A stretch of 64,000 bases of DNA, taken from NCBI GenBank assembly GCA_965229885.1, contig CBDDJX010000001.1, positions 1 through 64,000 on the forward strand, given 5' to 3'. Source of the stretch: DATLLJ01 sp965229885 (GTDB taxonomy: Bacteria; Acidobacteriota; Vicinamibacteria; Vicinamibacterales; CAVVIG01). The position numbers and the translations under genes were made by a program. Position 1 is the first letter of the stretch. Each line of letters starts with the position of its first letter. The notes below the pieces were generated by a model. It was not told the origin of the DNA, ran no database searches, and was given only the letters and a program-made list of their open reading frames with translations. Positions 35,362 through 43,404 of this stretch are shown piece by piece.

Positions 35362-35784
35362 CTAGTCTTCGCTGCGCCGACTCCCTCTGCGCCCCGCCTT
35401 GACGGCGCTCCGCTGCTTCTTTGAGGCCAGTCGCTTCTCGCGCGCGCCGGCGCGCGGCTTCGTCGGTTTCCTGCGCTTGGGGCGTTTCGCCGCCAGTCCA
35501 AGGAGCGCGATGAGCCGCTGACGGGCGGCCTCCCGATTCTGCAGCTGCGTGCGGTGCTCCCGGCTGTCAATCAGAAGGACCCCGTCGGCCGTCACGCGAT
35601 GTCCCGCGAGTGCGGTCAACCGCGCCTTCACGTCCGGCGGGAGCGACGACTCGCTGATCCGGAACCGGAGCTCGACCGCGGTCGCGACTTTGTTGACGTT
35701 CTGGCCGCCAGGCCCCGACGCGCGGACGAACCGCTCCTCGAGGTCCCGGTCGTCGATCACAATCGAGTGGCCGACTCTTATCAT
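35362..35784 (-). CDS. arfB: alternative ribosome-rescue factor, RF1-domain hydrolase
   Basis: 140 residues. The catalytic GGQ is at residues 26-28 in VRASGPGGQNVNKVATAVELRF, then ALAGHRVTADGVLLI. The C-terminal tail is very basic (KRPKRRKPTKPRAGAREKRL), as expected for the mRNA-channel-binding tail of ArfB/YaeJ. It releases nascent chains from stalled ribosomes. Start chosen at ATG 35784, which gives the usual family N-terminus. Confidence 0.9.
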   Translation of the reverse strand: MIRVGHSIVIDDRDLEERFVRASGPGGQNVNKVATAVELRFRISESSLPPDVKARLTALAGHRVTADGVLLIDSREHRTQLQNREAARQRLIALLGLAAKRPKRRKPTKPRAGAREKRLASKKQRSAVKAGRRGSRRSED

Positions 35785-35811
35785 CGGCGTAGAATCGGAA
35801 CGATCTGACGC

Positions 35812-36648
35812 ATGCGATTCAAGCGTACAGCACATGGCCCCTTGGGCCGCCCGGTCGTCCTGGCAACAGTCATGGTCCTGATTCTGGGCCTTTGCGCCGC
35901 AGCCCTGGCCCAGCGCCGCGGCCGCGGATTCGGGGGATTCACCGGCAGCCGCATGCTGCGCGATCAGCTCCCCAACGCGCCCTACGACGGCCGCTTTACC
36001 TTCGTTCGCATCAACTACGACACTTCCCCAGGAGGCTTCTGGTACAGAGGCCTGCCGGCGTGGGCGCACGGGTACTCCGTGTCCGAGAAAAACCTCATGG
36101 AAATCATGAATGAGGTGAGCTACCTTGGCGCGAACGACAAGAAGTTCAACACCCTTGCGTTGGACGACCCCGAGATTTTCAAGTATCCGCTGATCTACAT
36201 CATCGAGGTCAGCTGGTGGAACATGACCGATCACGAAGGGATGGCGCTGCGGGAGTACCTGCAGAAGGGCGGGTTCGTGATCGTCGACGACTTCAAGGCC
36301 GAGGGTGATTTCGGCAGCGCCGGCTGGGCGCCGTTCGCGGAGAACATGAAGCGCGTGATGCCCGAGGGGCGGTTCGTCGACATGGACACGTCGCATCCGA
36401 TCTTTCACTCGTTTTTCGAGATCACGTCGCTCACCAACTTTCCGCAGGCGTACAACGTCGGTCAGCCGATGTTCCGCGGGCTGTACGAGGATAACGACCC
36501 GAGTAAGCGTCTCCAGATGATCGTGAACTACAACACCGACATTTCGCAGTACTGGGAGTGGTCGGGACGCGGACTCCGTCCCTTCGACGAGACCAACGAA
36601 GCCTACAAGCTTGGCGTCAATTACGTCGTCTACGGCATGACCCACTGA
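35812..36648 (+). CDS. DUF4159 domain protein, secreted
   Basis: 278 residues. Signal or anchor segment RPVVLATVMVLILGLCAAALA, an Arg/Gly-rich linker, then DUF4159: FTFVRINYDTSPGGFWYRGLPAWAHGYSVSE, YIIEVSWWNMTDHEGMALREYLQKGGFVIVDDF and the C-terminal QMIVNYNTDISQYWEWSG. DUF4159 proteins occur beside aerotolerance-type MoxR/VWA operons, but none is adjacent here. Divergent from arfB. Function not established. Confidence 0.85.
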   Translation: MRFKRTAHGPLGRPVVLATVMVLILGLCAAALAQRRGRGFGGFTGSRMLRDQLPNAPYDGRFTFVRINYDTSPGGFWYRGLPAWAHGYSVSEKNLMEIMNEVSYLGANDKKFNTLALDDPEIFKYPLIYIIEVSWWNMTDHEGMALREYLQKGGFVIVDDFKAEGDFGSAGWAPFAENMKRVMPEGRFVDMDTSHPIFHSFFEITSLTNFPQAYNVGQPMFRGLYEDNDPSKRLQMIVNYNTDISQYWEWSGRGLRPFDETNEAYKLGVNYVVYGMTH

Positions 36649-36690
36649 GCCAACGGGTGCCGTGTGCGTCCGGATTTTGGAGGCGGGCTT

Positions 36691-37017
36691 TCAGCAGAAC
36701 GTGTCGAACGCAGACGTGAGCGCCGCGGCAATCTCCTCCGCGTTGCGGTTCTCGATCTGGCTTCGCTCGAGCATGTACAGCAGCTTGCCGTCTTTGAGCA
36801 GTCCGATCGACGGCGACGAAGGCGCGTAGCCGGTGAAGTAGCTGCGCGCACGATCGGTGGCTTCGACGTCGGCGCCCGCGAAGACGGTCGCGACGAGAGC
36901 CGGACGGTTCGCGTGGCTGAGCGCCATCGCGACGCCAGGACGCGCCTTACCGGCGGCGTTGCGTAGCTCTTTCACGCCAAAACGTGTGAGCTCCTGGCGC
37001 ATCGGCGCCACAAACAT
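36691..37017 (-). CDS. bacilliredoxin (YphP/BrxA family) lacking the CGC active site
   Basis: 108 residues. MRQELTRFGVKELR at the N-terminus and KARPGVAMALSHANRPALVATVFAGADVEATDRARSYF, PSSPSIGLLKDGKLLYMLER, FDTFC at the end match bacilliredoxins closely. Between KELR and AAGKARPG about 27 residues are missing, including the strand and the conserved SVCGCAAG active site; the reading frame is preserved. Family members reduce bacillithiol-mixed disulfides through that CGC. Without it the protein should be inactive. The codon where the family usually starts (MPYPE) is ATC here, so initiation probably moved to the next Met. Confidence 0.8.
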   Translation of the reverse strand: MFVAPMRQELTRFGVKELRNAAGKARPGVAMALSHANRPALVATVFAGADVEATDRARSYFTGYAPSSPSIGLLKDGKLLYMLERSQIENRNAEEIAAALTSAFDTFC

Positions 37018-37055
37018 TTCAGGATACGGGATGCGCCATCGTACTTCGGCGGGCC

Positions 37056-37079
37056 CGGGCAGGTCTCAAGACCTGCCCG
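37056..37079 (-). terminator. hairpin downstream of the hydrolase remnant
   Basis: Perfect 10-bp stem CGGGCAGGTC / GACCTGCCCG with loop TCAA, 10 bases beyond the stop at 37089. There is no U-tract on either strand. Confidence 0.5.
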
Positions 37080-37088
37080 ACGCTTCCA

Positions 37089-37495
37089 TTACTGCACCTT
37101 GACGTGCAGTTCGGCAGCGAAGAGCATCGTGCGGTCGTTGTCGCGCGCAGCCCATGTCGCAAGCGTCTCGACGCTCCTCATGACGGACCCCTCGAACGCC
37201 ACCTTGCCGTTGGTCTCGATCCTCAGGGGCTTGCCGAAATCGAAGACATCGGGCGACAAGAGCAGCGTAAACTCCGCTGCCCCTCTCGTCGTCGCCTTCA
37301 CGGTGTTGCCCGTTCGCACGAGATCGACCCTGCCGGCTCGCCGCGTCTTGAGGAGTGGGTGCATCCCAGAACGCCTTAAAAACGGCCTCGACGTCGCGGC
37401 CGGCGGCATCGGGCGCGAGGGTCGCCGCGAGGAGCGGGATGACGGCAGCGAGCAGCGCGCGCTTCCTCGGTCCAGAACATACTGGGGGAACATCA
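37089..37495 (-). pseudogene. secreted alpha/beta hydrolase, internally deleted
   Basis: Both ends of one gene remain. The 5' piece, in one frame, is a signal peptide and first helix (KRALLAAVIPLLAATLAPDA, then DVEAVFKAFWDAPTPQDAA). The 3' piece, in another frame, is the C-terminal beta domain (GRVDLVRTGNTVKATTRGAA, EFTLLLSPDVFDFGKPLRIE, ETLATWAARDNDRTMLFAAEL). Several hundred codons with the catalytic triad are missing between them near 37360. Confidence 0.65.
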
Positions 37496-37714
37496 TTTTC
37501 CTACTGAGCGGCGGGTAGCCCTCGCGTTCGGGCGGGCCGCAAGTTACCCTTGCGGGGAGGTCGTTGGCCTGTAGAGTAAACTGTGCTGCAACTCTTAACC
37601 AAAACCTGTTGTGGGCCAGCGACCGCGCCAGCGCAAGCCGCGTTTCATCCAACAGGGTGCGTCGAAGATGCGTGCGCCACTACACTGAGTAGGAAGCTAG
37701 GGAGCGCGAGCAGC

Positions 37715-37983
37715 GCGCCATCGCTGACGGGAATGATGAAGCGCGCGGCAAGGACGCCCGGTCCGATGTCGCCGGTGCGTACAATGATTTCTGGCGGGAT
37801 CGGGGAACAAAGGATATTGCGACCAGACGCACGTCATTGATTGTGAGCCCCTCCAACGGGAGAATCCCCTGGTGGCTGGAAGTGCAGAGTAGAATGCCGA
37901 GCGTGGGAAGATACAGGAATGCGATGCTCGAGGGCCCCAACCCGGTCAGCACGTGGCTCGAGCCGGTAGTGATAATCCCGGTG
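37715..37983 (+). pseudogene. fragment of an RTSLIVDPPDGR-family secreted protein
   Basis: One frame reads VAGAYNDFWRDRGTKDIATR, then RTSLIVSPSNGRIPWW. This is the conserved core of the family represented in full at 60547-61788 (GRRTSLIVDPPDGRMPPL). Start and end are missing. The frame continues without a stop into the cytochrome c gene that follows. Confidence 0.5.
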
Positions 37984-38820
37984 ATGAGGCGACCGAGGGT
38001 GCGCAGGATTCTTGTTGGCGCGGCGCTTGCTGCCGCGTCGCTTTCGACGGCTCGTGCGCAACAGGCAACCCGGTCGATCAACGATGGCGTCTACACAGCA
38101 GACCAGGCGAAGCGCGGAGAGGCATTGTCTGCCGACGCGTGCGCCTCTTGCCACGACCTGAAACTGACCGGCGGTATCGGACCAGCGCTCGCAGGCCAGG
38201 AATTCATCGGCGCCTGGAAGGACAAGACCGTCGGCGAGATGTTCACACTTATCACTGTCGGGATGCCGCCCGAGGCTCCCGGTACGCTCACGCCAGAGCA
38301 GACCGCCGATCTGCTCTCTTTTATTCTGAGCGTAAACCAGTTCCCCGCCGGCCCGACGGCGTTGGCGGCGGACGCGACGCCGTTAGGTGATATTCATATG
38401 GCGGAACTCGCTGCGGTCAGCGCGGCGCCAGCCGACACCGCGCCAGCCGACACCGTGGTAGCCGGCGCGGCGGCGGGTGGCGGCGGCCTCTACGCAGACG
38501 CGCAGGCCAAACGGGGAGAGGCGGTCTACAAGGGCATCTGCGCGGAGTGCCACGGACTGAATCTCCGCGGCGCCGTCGGGCCGGCGGTCGCGGGCCGCCG
38601 TTTCGTGGCCCGCTGGAAGGACAAAGGCGTCGCCGATCTGTTCGACAAGATCAAGACGACGATGCCGCAGAGCGCGCCCGGATCGCTGACGCCGGAGCAG
38701 TATGCCGACGCGCTGGCCTTCATCCTGAGCTCGAATCGTTACCCGGGCGGTGCCGCTGAACTGACGGCCGACACGGCGCCGCAGAAGACGGCTTCGCTCG
38801 GCGAGCCGCCGCAAAAGTAG
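37984..38820 (+). CDS. dihaem cytochrome c, secreted
   Basis: 278 residues from ATG 37984 with signal peptide RRILVGAALAAASLSTARA. Two class I c-type domains with haem motifs CASCH (residues 53-57) and CAECH (186-190) and distal methionines in MPPEAPGTLTPEQTADLLSF and MPQSAPGSLTPEQYADALAF; the two halves are clear tandem duplicates joined by an Ala-rich linker. Periplasmic electron carrier, probably partner of a dehydrogenase not in the window. The upstream remnant is in frame, so a longer fusion product is formally possible. Confidence 0.88.
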   Translation: MRRPRVRRILVGAALAAASLSTARAQQATRSINDGVYTADQAKRGEALSADACASCHDLKLTGGIGPALAGQEFIGAWKDKTVGEMFTLITVGMPPEAPGTLTPEQTADLLSFILSVNQFPAGPTALAADATPLGDIHMAELAAVSAAPADTAPADTVVAGAAAGGGGLYADAQAKRGEAVYKGICAECHGLNLRGAVGPAVAGRRFVARWKDKGVADLFDKIKTTMPQSAPGSLTPEQYADALAFILSSNRYPGGAAELTADTAPQKTASLGEPPQK

Positions 38821-38824
38821 TGGC

Positions 38825-38941
38825 ATGACACGTCAACAGGCTCTTCTCGCCGAATTCCTCGGAACGTTCTTCTCTGCTTCGGTTCGCTCGCGCACCGCCT
38901 GGCCCGGCGTTGCTCGATGAGAAGGTGCTGCTCAAAGAGTA
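38825..38941 (+). pseudogene. possible deletion remnant of a MIP/aquaporin-like gene
   Basis: MTRQQALLAEFLGTFF starts three bases after the cytochrome stop and resembles the first helix of MIP channels (AEFxGTFxL). It then runs out of frame into a short tail ending ALLDEKVLLKE and TAG. Too short to be certain. Confidence 0.3.
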
Positions 38942-38946
38942 GGCGG

Positions 38947-40023
38947 GTGCATTGGCTCACGCAGCGCGTCACCCTCAGCGTTGCCCTGCTCCTCATGTTG
39001 GCGGGCTCAGCCTCAGCCAGGGACCTCGAAATATTCTTCATCGATGTCGAGGGCGGACAGGCGACCCTCATCGTGACGCCGGCGGGCCAGACGCTCCTGA
39101 TTGATGCCGGCTATGGCCCCCGCGCCGGTCGGGGTGGGGATCCGACCATCGGCGGCCGCGATCCCGATCGGATCCTCGCGGCCGCTCGCGCCGCGGGCAT
39201 CGATCGCATCGATTACCTCTTGATCACGCACTTCCATAACGACCACGTCGGCGGCGTTCCGGACCTCGCATCGAAGGTTCCCATCGGGACCTTCATCGAT
39301 TATGGTTTCCCGCTCGGGACCGATCGCATGGCGACCAACGCGTTCCGCGCGTATGAACCGGTCCGCGATCGAGGTGAGCACCTCCAGCCTCAACCGGGCG
39401 ATCGTCTCCCGCTGAAGGGCATCGACGTCGAGATCGTCAGCGCGGCTGGTAAACTGTTGTCACAACCGCTGCCGGGCGCGGGTCAGCCCAATAGTGCGTG
39501 CGCGACGCTCGAGGATCATCCCGAGGATGGAACGGAAAACTTTCGATCGATTGGAATACGGCTTCAGTTCGGCGCGTTCCGCTTCGTCGATCTGGGAGAT
39601 TTGAGCGGCAACACGCTGACCCGGCTGGCGTGTCCGGTCGACCTCCTCGGCAGGGCATCGGTGTATCTGATTGCGCACCACGGGGATTACGACTCCAACG
39701 TGCCCGCGTTGCTGGCGGCGCTTCGCCCCCGGGTGGCGATCATGAATAACGGCCCGACCAAGGGCGGCGCGCCGGACGCGTTCAAGACGCTGAACGCGCA
39801 GCCGGACATGGATCTGTGGCAACTGCACGAGTCCCGGAACGAGCGTGCGCAGAACGCGCCCGACGCCTTCATCGCCAACGTGGATGATGGAGCCACCGCC
39901 CATTGGCTCAAGTTGACCGCCAGGGAAGACGGCAGCTTCGAGTTGCTCAACAGCCGCACGGCGTTTCTGGAACAGTACCGGCCGGATCCCATCCCTGTGC
40001 GCTCGCACGAGCGCCTGCCATGA
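38947..40023 (+). CDS. secreted metallo-beta-lactamase-fold hydrolase (ComEC C-domain type)
   Basis: 358 residues from the GTG at 38947, which gives the signal peptide HWLTQRVTLSVALLLMLAGSASA; an ATG at 38917 is an alternative. The MBL motif is THFHNDHVGG, preceded by FFIDVEGGQATLIVTPAGQTLLIDAGY, and later RFVDLGDLSGN and YLIAHHGDYDSNVPALLAALRP. This is the ComEC/Rec2-like MBL branch, periplasmic here. Its stop overlaps the start of the selenoprotein gene (ATGA), suggesting coupled translation. Confidence 0.85.
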   Translation: MHWLTQRVTLSVALLLMLAGSASARDLEIFFIDVEGGQATLIVTPAGQTLLIDAGYGPRAGRGGDPTIGGRDPDRILAAARAAGIDRIDYLLITHFHNDHVGGVPDLASKVPIGTFIDYGFPLGTDRMATNAFRAYEPVRDRGEHLQPQPGDRLPLKGIDVEIVSAAGKLLSQPLPGAGQPNSACATLEDHPEDGTENFRSIGIRLQFGAFRFVDLGDLSGNTLTRLACPVDLLGRASVYLIAHHGDYDSNVPALLAALRPRVAIMNNGPTKGGAPDAFKTLNAQPDMDLWQLHESRNERAQNAPDAFIANVDDGATAHWLKLTAREDGSFELLNSRTAFLEQYRPDPIPVRSHERLP

Positions 40024-40250
40024 CACACATCCGCATCCGATACTGCAAGGTCTGAAACTATCGCCCCCGCGCGGTCCGTGTGGCCGCGATCATCAAGGAC
40101 GAGCTTGGCGTCGATGCGGAGCTGTCGGAGGGCGGCCGGGGTGAGTTCACCGTCTGGGTCGGCGACGAGGTCGTGGCGAAGAAGGACACCGAGGGGTTTC
40201 CCTCCGACGAAGACGCTCTCGCGGCGGTCAGGCGGGCGGTGCACGGCTGA
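40020..40250 (+). CDS. SelW/Rdx-family selenoprotein (in-frame UGA = Sec)
   Basis: 76 residues if UGA at 40053-40055 is read as selenocysteine: MTHIRIRYCKV-U-NYRPRA, then VRVAAIIKDELGVDAELSEG, GRGEFTVWVGDEVVAKK and FPSDEDALAAVRRAVHG. This is the Rdx (SelW/SelT/SelH) thioredoxin-like fold; the redox motif sits after the first strand as C-x-x-U, where non-seleno homologues have C-x-x-C. Both sides of the UGA are conserved in one frame with no other stop, which argues against a pseudogene. A stem-loop fitting a bacterial SECIS follows. The ATG overlaps the preceding stop (ATGA). Ordinary gene calling would miss or split it. Function: likely a small selenothiol oxidoreductase. The Sec machinery (selA-D) is not in the window. 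Confidence 0.85.
40070..40088 (+). promoter_or_regulatory. putative bacterial SECIS hairpin
   Basis: Seven-base-pair stem CGCGGUC / GGCCGCG (one G-U pair) with a five-base loop CGUGU. The loop starts 21 nucleotides after the UGA and has G at its second position. These features fit the general bacterial SECIS model (apical loop 16-37 nt from UGA, conserved G in the first two loop positions). It would recruit SelB. Confidence 0.65.
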
Positions 40251-40286
40251 GGTTCCGAATCAACTGTTGCTGCCGATCCTGATAAC

Positions 40287-41621
40287 ATGCCGGGCCTCGT
40301 GGCCGTGACTGCTCCGCCCAGCTATCCGCCGGATTACCAGCGCTCATTGTGGAGCCTTCGTCATCGAGTCACCAGTGATCCTCTTGGATTTCTGGAGGGC
40401 CTCGCCGAAACGCCAGGCGACATCGTGCCGTTCTCGCTCGCCGGGCAGCCGGCATTTCTCCTGACGCATCCGGACCTTGTCGAAGCGGTGCTCGTGACGC
40501 GTCACCACGAGTTCGTCAAAGCGTACGGATTGCAGCGTGCCGCTCGACTGCTCGGGAACGGTCTCCTGACGGCGGAGGGCGAGCGCCATCGGCGGCAGCG
40601 CGCGGCGGTTCAGCCGGTGTTCCATCGACAGCAGCTGGAACGCTACGGACAGATCATGGTGGCGCATGCCGTCCGGCTCCGCGATCGCTGGCGGGCGGTG
40701 GAGACCGTTGACGTCGCTGCGGAAGCGGGCGCGCTGACGCTCGCGATCGTGGGCGAGACGTTGTTCGGCGCCGACGTCGAATCGCTGTCAGTCGAGGTCC
40801 GGCGGGCGCTGATGGTGGCGAGCGACGCGCTCGACCCCCTCGTTTCCCTGCTCGCGCCGACGCGCCGCGTCCGGCCCCAGCGCGAGCGGCTCGCCGAGGT
40901 GATTGACGATCTCATCGTGCATCATCAGCGGTCCGGAGGCGATCGTGAGAATCTGATTTCGCTGCTGCTCGCCAGCCAGGAGGCCGGACCCCACACCATC
41001 ACCGACCAGACGCGTGACGACGCGTTGATCGTCCTGCTGGCCGGGCACGACACGATTGCCACCGCGCTGGTGTGGACGTGGATTCTCCTGGCACAGCACC
41101 CAGAGGCGGGCGCCCGGATCGAACAGGAGGCAGACGCGCTCCTTGGCAGCCGGCTGGCATCAGCCGCTGATGTTCCCGCGCTCGTCTTCACGCGGGCGGT
41201 CCTCTCCGAGTCGCTGCGGCTCCGGCCGCCGGCGTGGGTCGTCGCACGGAGCGCGATGGCCGACCTCGAGCTGGGCGGCATTCGTATTCCGGCGGGCTCA
41301 ATTGTACTGATCAGTCAGTACCTGCTGCATCGTGACAGGCGGTTTTACCCGAATCCGACGGCGTTCGAGCCTGAACGATGGCTCGACGACCGCCAGGCGG
41401 GAAGGCCGAAGATGGCCTACATCCCGTTTGGAGCCGGACCGCGGTCGTGCATAGGCGAGGGTTTTGCGTGGATGGAAGGCGTGCTGCTGCTTGCGACATT
41501 CGCCCAGCGCTGGCGGTTAGGGTTGATGGACCGAGGAGCATCGATCCGGCCGCGTCCGACGATCACGCTTCGCCCGCCACCGGGCGTCCGCATGGTACTG
41601 CACGAGCGGGCGCCGCTATAA
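40287..41621 (+). CDS. cytochrome P450
   Basis: 444 residues, soluble class. I-helix AGHDTIATALVW, ExxR as ESLR in LSESLRLRPPAW, PERF-like FEPERWLDD, and the haem-binding loop FGAGPRSCIGE with the axial Cys at 388. It lacks an N-terminal membrane anchor. It hydroxylates or oxidises an unknown hydrophobic substrate and needs ferredoxin/reductase partners not encoded nearby. It is the first gene of a run continuing with the RibD-like reductase 12 bases downstream. Confidence 0.93.
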   Translation: MPGLVAVTAPPSYPPDYQRSLWSLRHRVTSDPLGFLEGLAETPGDIVPFSLAGQPAFLLTHPDLVEAVLVTRHHEFVKAYGLQRAARLLGNGLLTAEGERHRRQRAAVQPVFHRQQLERYGQIMVAHAVRLRDRWRAVETVDVAAEAGALTLAIVGETLFGADVESLSVEVRRALMVASDALDPLVSLLAPTRRVRPQRERLAEVIDDLIVHHQRSGGDRENLISLLLASQEAGPHTITDQTRDDALIVLLAGHDTIATALVWTWILLAQHPEAGARIEQEADALLGSRLASAADVPALVFTRAVLSESLRLRPPAWVVARSAMADLELGGIRIPAGSIVLISQYLLHRDRRFYPNPTAFEPERWLDDRQAGRPKMAYIPFGAGPRSCIGEGFAWMEGVLLLATFAQRWRLGLMDRGASIRPRPTITLRPPPGVRMVLHERAPL

Positions 41622-41633
41622 TCGGCGGGTTCC

Positions 41634-42617
41634 ATGGCCAACCAATCTGTACCGCTCGGGCACGACATCGCGGCCATGAATGCCGCGGGCTGGAGGGTCG
41701 TACAAGCCGCTGCCCGGTCAGCCGAGCAGCTGGCGGCAACGAACCAGCCCGGGGTGTTCGCCCTTGGTGTCGATGGCGAATTGCGGACCGTACCGGCCGG
41801 CGATGCCCGCGCGCTCATTGCGTGGCGTCCGGGTGCCGGCTGGGAGGCCGTGCTGCCCGAGGACGATCCACGCCGGGCTTTCATTGACTTGTACTTGCCG
41901 ATTTGCAGCGCGACCGCGGCCAGACCGGTGACAGTCGGCCACCTCGGCGAGAGTCTCGATGGCTTCATCGCCACGCACGCCGGCGAGTCGCAGTGGGTCA
42001 CCGGCGTGCAGAACGTGCTGCACATGCATCGGCTGCGTGCGCTCGGCGACGCGGTCGTCGTCGGCGCCGGCACGATCGCGGCCGACGATCCGCAGCTCAC
42101 CACGCGGCTCGTGCCCGGTTCCAACCCGTTGCGTGTCGTGATCGATCCCGGCCGGCGTCTGGGTGCAGGCCATCGTGTCTTCACCGATGATGCGGCGGAG
42201 ACGCTGTATGTCTGCGCGCGATCGTTGACGCGTGCCGACGAGTGTTACGTTGGCCGCGCGATGATCGTAGGCGTGGAAGAGCGAGGCGACGGCATCGATG
42301 CCGCCGACGTGATGCGTCTGTTGCGCGCGCGCGGCTGCACGCGCGTGTTTGTGGAAGGCGGCGGCGTGACCGTGTCGATGTTTCTCGAGGCGAAGCTGCT
42401 CGATCGCCTGCATTTGGCGATCGCGCCCCTCTTCATCGGTGACGGCCGGCCGGCCATTCGCTTTGCGCCGCGCCTCGCCCTCGACGACTGCCCGCGTCCG
42501 CGCTACAGGGTGTTCCGCATGGGCGGCGACGTGTTGTTCGATTGCGACTTCAGTTCGCGCGGCGAACCGGCCGGCGAGCAGTCGGATGCCCTGTCTGCCG
42601 TGACTCGAGTGATTTAG
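41634..42617 (+). CDS. RibD C-terminal-type (DHFR-fold) reductase
   Basis: 327 residues. Residues about 1-100 are a poorly conserved domain. From about 100 on it is a RibD_C/DHFR-like NADPH reductase: VTVGHLGESLDGFIATHAGESQWVTG, VVVGAGTIAADDPQLTTRLV, NPLRVVIDPGRRL, TRVFVEGGGVTVSMFLEAKLLDRLHLAIAPLFIGDG. There is no deaminase domain, so it is not a standard riboflavin RibD. In the context of a pterin synthase homologue and glycosyltransferase nearby it may reduce a pteridine-like intermediate. The start follows the P450 stop by 12 bases. Confidence 0.85.
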   Translation: MANQSVPLGHDIAAMNAAGWRVVQAAARSAEQLAATNQPGVFALGVDGELRTVPAGDARALIAWRPGAGWEAVLPEDDPRRAFIDLYLPICSATAARPVTVGHLGESLDGFIATHAGESQWVTGVQNVLHMHRLRALGDAVVVGAGTIAADDPQLTTRLVPGSNPLRVVIDPGRRLGAGHRVFTDDAAETLYVCARSLTRADECYVGRAMIVGVEERGDGIDAADVMRLLRARGCTRVFVEGGGVTVSMFLEAKLLDRLHLAIAPLFIGDGRPAIRFAPRLALDDCPRPRYRVFRMGGDVLFDCDFSSRGEPAGEQSDALSAVTRVI

Positions 42618-42621
42618 CACA

Positions 42622-43404
42622 ATGCCTCACATCAACCGCGGAGCGGGCAAAGCACGCAGAGCCAGATTTCCCTGCGGTCTCCGCGGTCTCCGCGGTCTCT
42701 GCGGTCTCTGCGGTGAATATGTTCTACTTCCGTTCATCATTGTGCTGGGCGGATGCGGGAGCCGTGATGCCTCTCAGCCGTCCACCACATCAGAGGAGGT
42801 GACGCCGCCGCCGCCGGTAGCGGGCGTACGTGCCTTTGTGATCGTCCCCGCGGAATCAAAGGCGTCCTACCACGCGAACGAGGAGTTCTTTGCCGGTGCC
42901 TTCAGGCGATTGGGAATCCAGCCGGGAAAAGTCGAGGCGGTCGGCAGCACGCAGGCGGTGCAAGGGCAGTTCCAGCTCGATCCCACGCGGCCGACGGCGG
43001 GGCTTGGCGATAGCACGTTCACCGTACGCATGGATAGGCTCACCAGCAACCAGTCAAAGCGTGACGATTACCTCCGCGAAGTTCGCGACGATGGCCCGAG
43101 TTTCTATTCATATCCGTTAGCGACGTTCAAAGCCACCGCCATCGAGAGCGGCTCAATTGCGAATAGCGGCGCCGGCGAGCTGAAGATCAGACTCATCGGC
43201 GATCTGACGATCCGGGAGATCACCAAACGCGAGGTGTTCGAGGTGAAGGCGCGGCTGTCGGGTGACACGTTGACCGGCACAGGCACGACCCGATTCCTGC
43301 TGAGCGATTTCGGCATCGGGCCGATCAATTTCTATGACACGCTGACCGTTGCCGACGAGATCGGCATCGAGGTCCAGTTCACCGCACGCGCAGAAGGCAA
43401 ATAA
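42622..43404 (+). CDS. YceI-family lipoprotein
   Basis: 260 residues. Lipobox VLGGC near residue 44 follows PFIIVLGG; the signal peptide is preceded by a coding stretch made of a 9-bp tandem repeat (CGLRGLRGLCGLCG), so the true start is uncertain. The YceI domain is clear: FVIVPAESKASYHANEEFFAG, ALGIQ-like VQGQFQLDPTRPTAGLGDSTFTVRMDRL, MGKDQ-like GDLTIREITKREVFEVKARLSGD, FGIGPINFYDTLTVADEIGIEVQF. YceI proteins bind isoprenoid-like lipids in a beta-barrel. It is in the same direction as the reductase and P450. Confidence 0.85.
   Translation: MPHINRGAGKARRARFPCGLRGLRGLCGLCGEYVLLPFIIVLGGCGSRDASQPSTTSEEVTPPPPVAGVRAFVIVPAESKASYHANEEFFAGAFRRLGIQPGKVEAVGSTQAVQGQFQLDPTRPTAGLGDSTFTVRMDRLTSNQSKRDDYLREVRDDGPSFYSYPLATFKATAIESGSIANSGAGELKIRLIGDLTIREITKREVFEVKARLSGDTLTGTGTTRFLLSDFGIGPINFYDTLTVADEIGIEVQFTARAEGK
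42674..42713. repeat. 9-bp tandem repeat inside the YceI leader
   Basis: Units GCGGTCTCC (twice) and GCGGTCTCT (twice), then GCGGTGAAT. Because the unit is nine bases the frame is kept and only the leader length changes. Confidence 0.8.
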
